From NCBI GenBank assembly GCA_900554995.1, contig USJJ01000005.1, forward strand, positions 1-16,262: a DNA stretch of 16,262 nt, written 5' to 3'. Positions 15,601 to 16,262 of this stretch are shown here, one piece after another. Within the stretch, counting starts at the first letter, position 1, and every line of letters begins with the position of its first letter. The DNA comes from an uncultured Ruminococcus sp. GTDB taxonomy: Bacteria > Bacillota > Clostridia > Oscillospirales > Acutalibacteraceae. Below the pieces are notes generated by a model. It was given only the letters and a program-made list of their open reading frames with translations. It searched no databases and was not told the DNA's origin. The position numbers and the translations under genes are program-made.

Positions 15601-16261
15601 AGTATGCCACAATCGAAATATCAGCCTTATGATTAGCCTTGAGAATGAGCTTGTCGGCGGTCGAAGAAACAACCGTAATTCTTTCCTCGGCTTCCGAAGC
15701 CCAGCCTGTTGCCGAATCAAATGTATAGCCCTTGACATTCGGAAGATTTGAGAGAATGATCTCTGTTTCACCGAACGTTGAAAGGGTTCCTACCGACGGA
15801 ACGATTGAAGCTCCGTTGGGCTTATCCATATCGTTAATCGACTTTGTCTCTATGCTTGTGGAAGTACCAAAAGCACCGACACCGCCGAAATATGTTGAGA
15901 TAACAGTTCCTTTTACAACAGAATCAATGTTTTCCGAATTGACAGCCTTATCATTCTCAACCGAGCCGATAACAACGCCCGCGTTCTCATTCTTGCCGTC
16001 AGTTATAATCCGAGCCGCACAAACACAGTCCGCAATGACCGCATTAAGTCCGTTATAACTGCCGATGCCCTTTATAACGCCGATCAGACCGCCAACGGAA
16101 GCATTTGCACTTACCGATCCGAGAATTTTTACATTCTTGAACTGTACGTTATTCAGCGCCGACGCACTGAGTTTTCCAACAAGTCCTGCAAATGCAACCG
16201 CATCAGCGGAAGATATTTCCTCAACATTTGCAAATGACTTTATATTATTTGCGACAAGGGA
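12689..16261 (-). CDS. Very large GLUG-repeat surface protein, C-terminal part (5' end outside window)
   Basis: The minus-strand frame stays open from the window edge to the stop codon at 12689, giving at least 1190 residues. Its true start is beyond 16262; the internal ATG at 15829 is not the start. Two modules begin with similar GxGTxxxPYxI segments (GDGTSESPYLISN near 15.5 kb; GSGTKADPYTVGTADEF near 14.1 kb). Each runs into many GLUG-type repeats, such as FGGLFGAADG, AGVIVGSAKN, GGLVGNGST, AGGLVGEAYNAQ and AGNIAGRF. A further GLUG stretch reaches the edge (FAGLVGKLSAS, VGGLIGVIKG). Ig-like spacers rich in beta strands separate them. The last ~200 residues are a different domain ending SVWSVIGK, with no LPxTG motif, sorting tail or C-terminal membrane helix. 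GLUG proteins are surface adhesins or peptidase-linked repeats; here it is probably a cell-surface protein cotranscribed with the secretion genes. Confidence 0.88.
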   Translation of the reverse strand, partial: SLVANNIKSFANVEEISSADAVAFAGLVGKLSASALNNVQFKNVKILGSVSANASVGGLIGVIKGIGSYNGLNAVIADCVCAARIITDGKNENAGVVIGSVENDKAVNSENIDSVVKGTVISTYFGGVGAFGTSTSIETKSINDMDKPNGASIVPSVGTLSTFGETEIILSNLPNVKGYTFDSATGWASEAEERITVVSSTADKLILKANHKADISIVAYYVLDSDSDVRIPVHFAMKSDVRTPLKGDGTSESPYLISNAYDLESVAYYDSMGKYFALAQDISFKKSDFEFGGGFYNVGNGVVTIGSAESGFKGVFTGLYNGKIHSINGLTLSGSTFGGLFGAADGAVISDLVINNAVVEGLNYAGVIVGSAKNTVIRNITVNDSSAAASEFGSVSGIIAGRAENVTAEKITINNSSASTTLFATSATVETAGGFAGAFSGKISNISLNGASVKSGTVVGGLVGNGSTVNIQKAEINVSVNGKISGGVIGSLETPTGTSVSNCFVSGSVNGEDLAAGVIAEVGSDSGYLAKATTALISDTIVTAKADAKISAAVIAKVDKETFSGNDKNKTDIFSNVYYSSYMNESVFGTQEFNSYQNMSFAATDLSAVKCVIDGTEKSFITLDGERTVLGDSDIVLAAGAGTYKSFELCGHRFGLETVESDPNGIVVYNAEDSSLSADGAIDGARIVFKYNDGLEIAIPVAYSSLLTGSGTKADPYTVGTADEFAVMMQNGANSGIYYKLTADIDLSGLKSAESFGGILDGANHVIYDFGGSSLFDEISGTVKNLGVVGFDIDSDSSLTLGALAGTLNGAVIENCAVIADVNASGKVQDAGIIAGRAVNGTKIENCITSGRVLGSKVIAAGGLVGEAYNAQINNCVSTAYVSVGGYAGGLVGDAEYSTVSNSVFGNMVASSEKKAGNIAGRFADKSKAENVLFDGRTSRNQVAVADGSESGMKSSSTKDLSAVTLGGFVATDGYAVPAPLKSSESSAKFATVVEFAAMIIKYVSGMNVGTALNYTDIKIAAQVNSNAVSVDRTNGLVITLMKNKDFGDTDNRIARYANPASEGSATVSYSIVDSTKDLDGKLVGVMLKSKLEDSANSFGFFTKIGSEIRTINGVSVTDGGIYVDLSLPIGYGYKVKATDADGNVLEVKNADSEGRFIKTGKSESVDITFEIVRSEPDWGVRSVWSVIGK

Positions 16262-16262
16262 G

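Overview
The window looks like chromosomal DNA of an anaerobic Gram-positive bacterium of the class Clostridia, probably the Ruminococcaceae/Oscillospiraceae group. This rests on a type III glutamine synthetase, an asparagine-specific T-box, SipW/TasA-type secretion genes and strong GGAGG-type ribosome binding sites. Genus and species cannot be read from the sequence.

Region 1 (1-3.23 kb, plus strand) is nitrogen assimilation. The 3' end of glnN (type III glutamine synthetase) is followed by a T-box leader with an AAC (Asn) specifier, then by a glutamine-dependent asparagine synthase (asnB) and a clear terminator.

Region 2 (3.27-5.04 kb, minus strand) holds a sodium:solute symporter. It has a perfect TTGACA-N17-TATAAT promoter and a leader of about 160 nt. 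The leader encodes a 21-residue peptide with six consecutive tyrosine codons, followed by an intrinsic terminator and U-tract that end just before the symporter's ribosome binding site. A segment inside the peptide gene can pair over 9 bp with the 5' arm of the terminator. This is the layout of a ribosome-mediated tyrosine attenuator and predicts that the symporter imports tyrosine or a related compound. It is the most striking find in the window.

Region 3 (5.08-7.13 kb, minus strand) holds an XRE-type regulator with an ankyrin-like middle region and a downstream zinc-ribbon membrane protein. Two near-identical 13-bp direct repeats lie upstream of the regulator and are candidate operators.

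Region 4 (7.12-16.26 kb, minus strand) is a tight operon for exported surface proteins that enters from beyond the right edge. In transcription order it holds a very large GLUG-repeat surface protein (5' end outside the window), SipW-dependent-type protein A, two consecutive SipW-type signal peptidases, protein B, a third signal peptidase, proteins C and D, a membrane protein with a highly charged coiled coil, and a small membrane protein that shares a domain with it. The operon ends at a hairpin terminator. All four putative SipW substrates carry an Ala-Trp-Phe motif at the end of the signal peptide. The interleaving of peptidases and substrates, with short gaps or overlapping frames, suggests dedicated processing of several fibre-like or matrix subunits. 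No sortase gene or LPxTG motif is seen.
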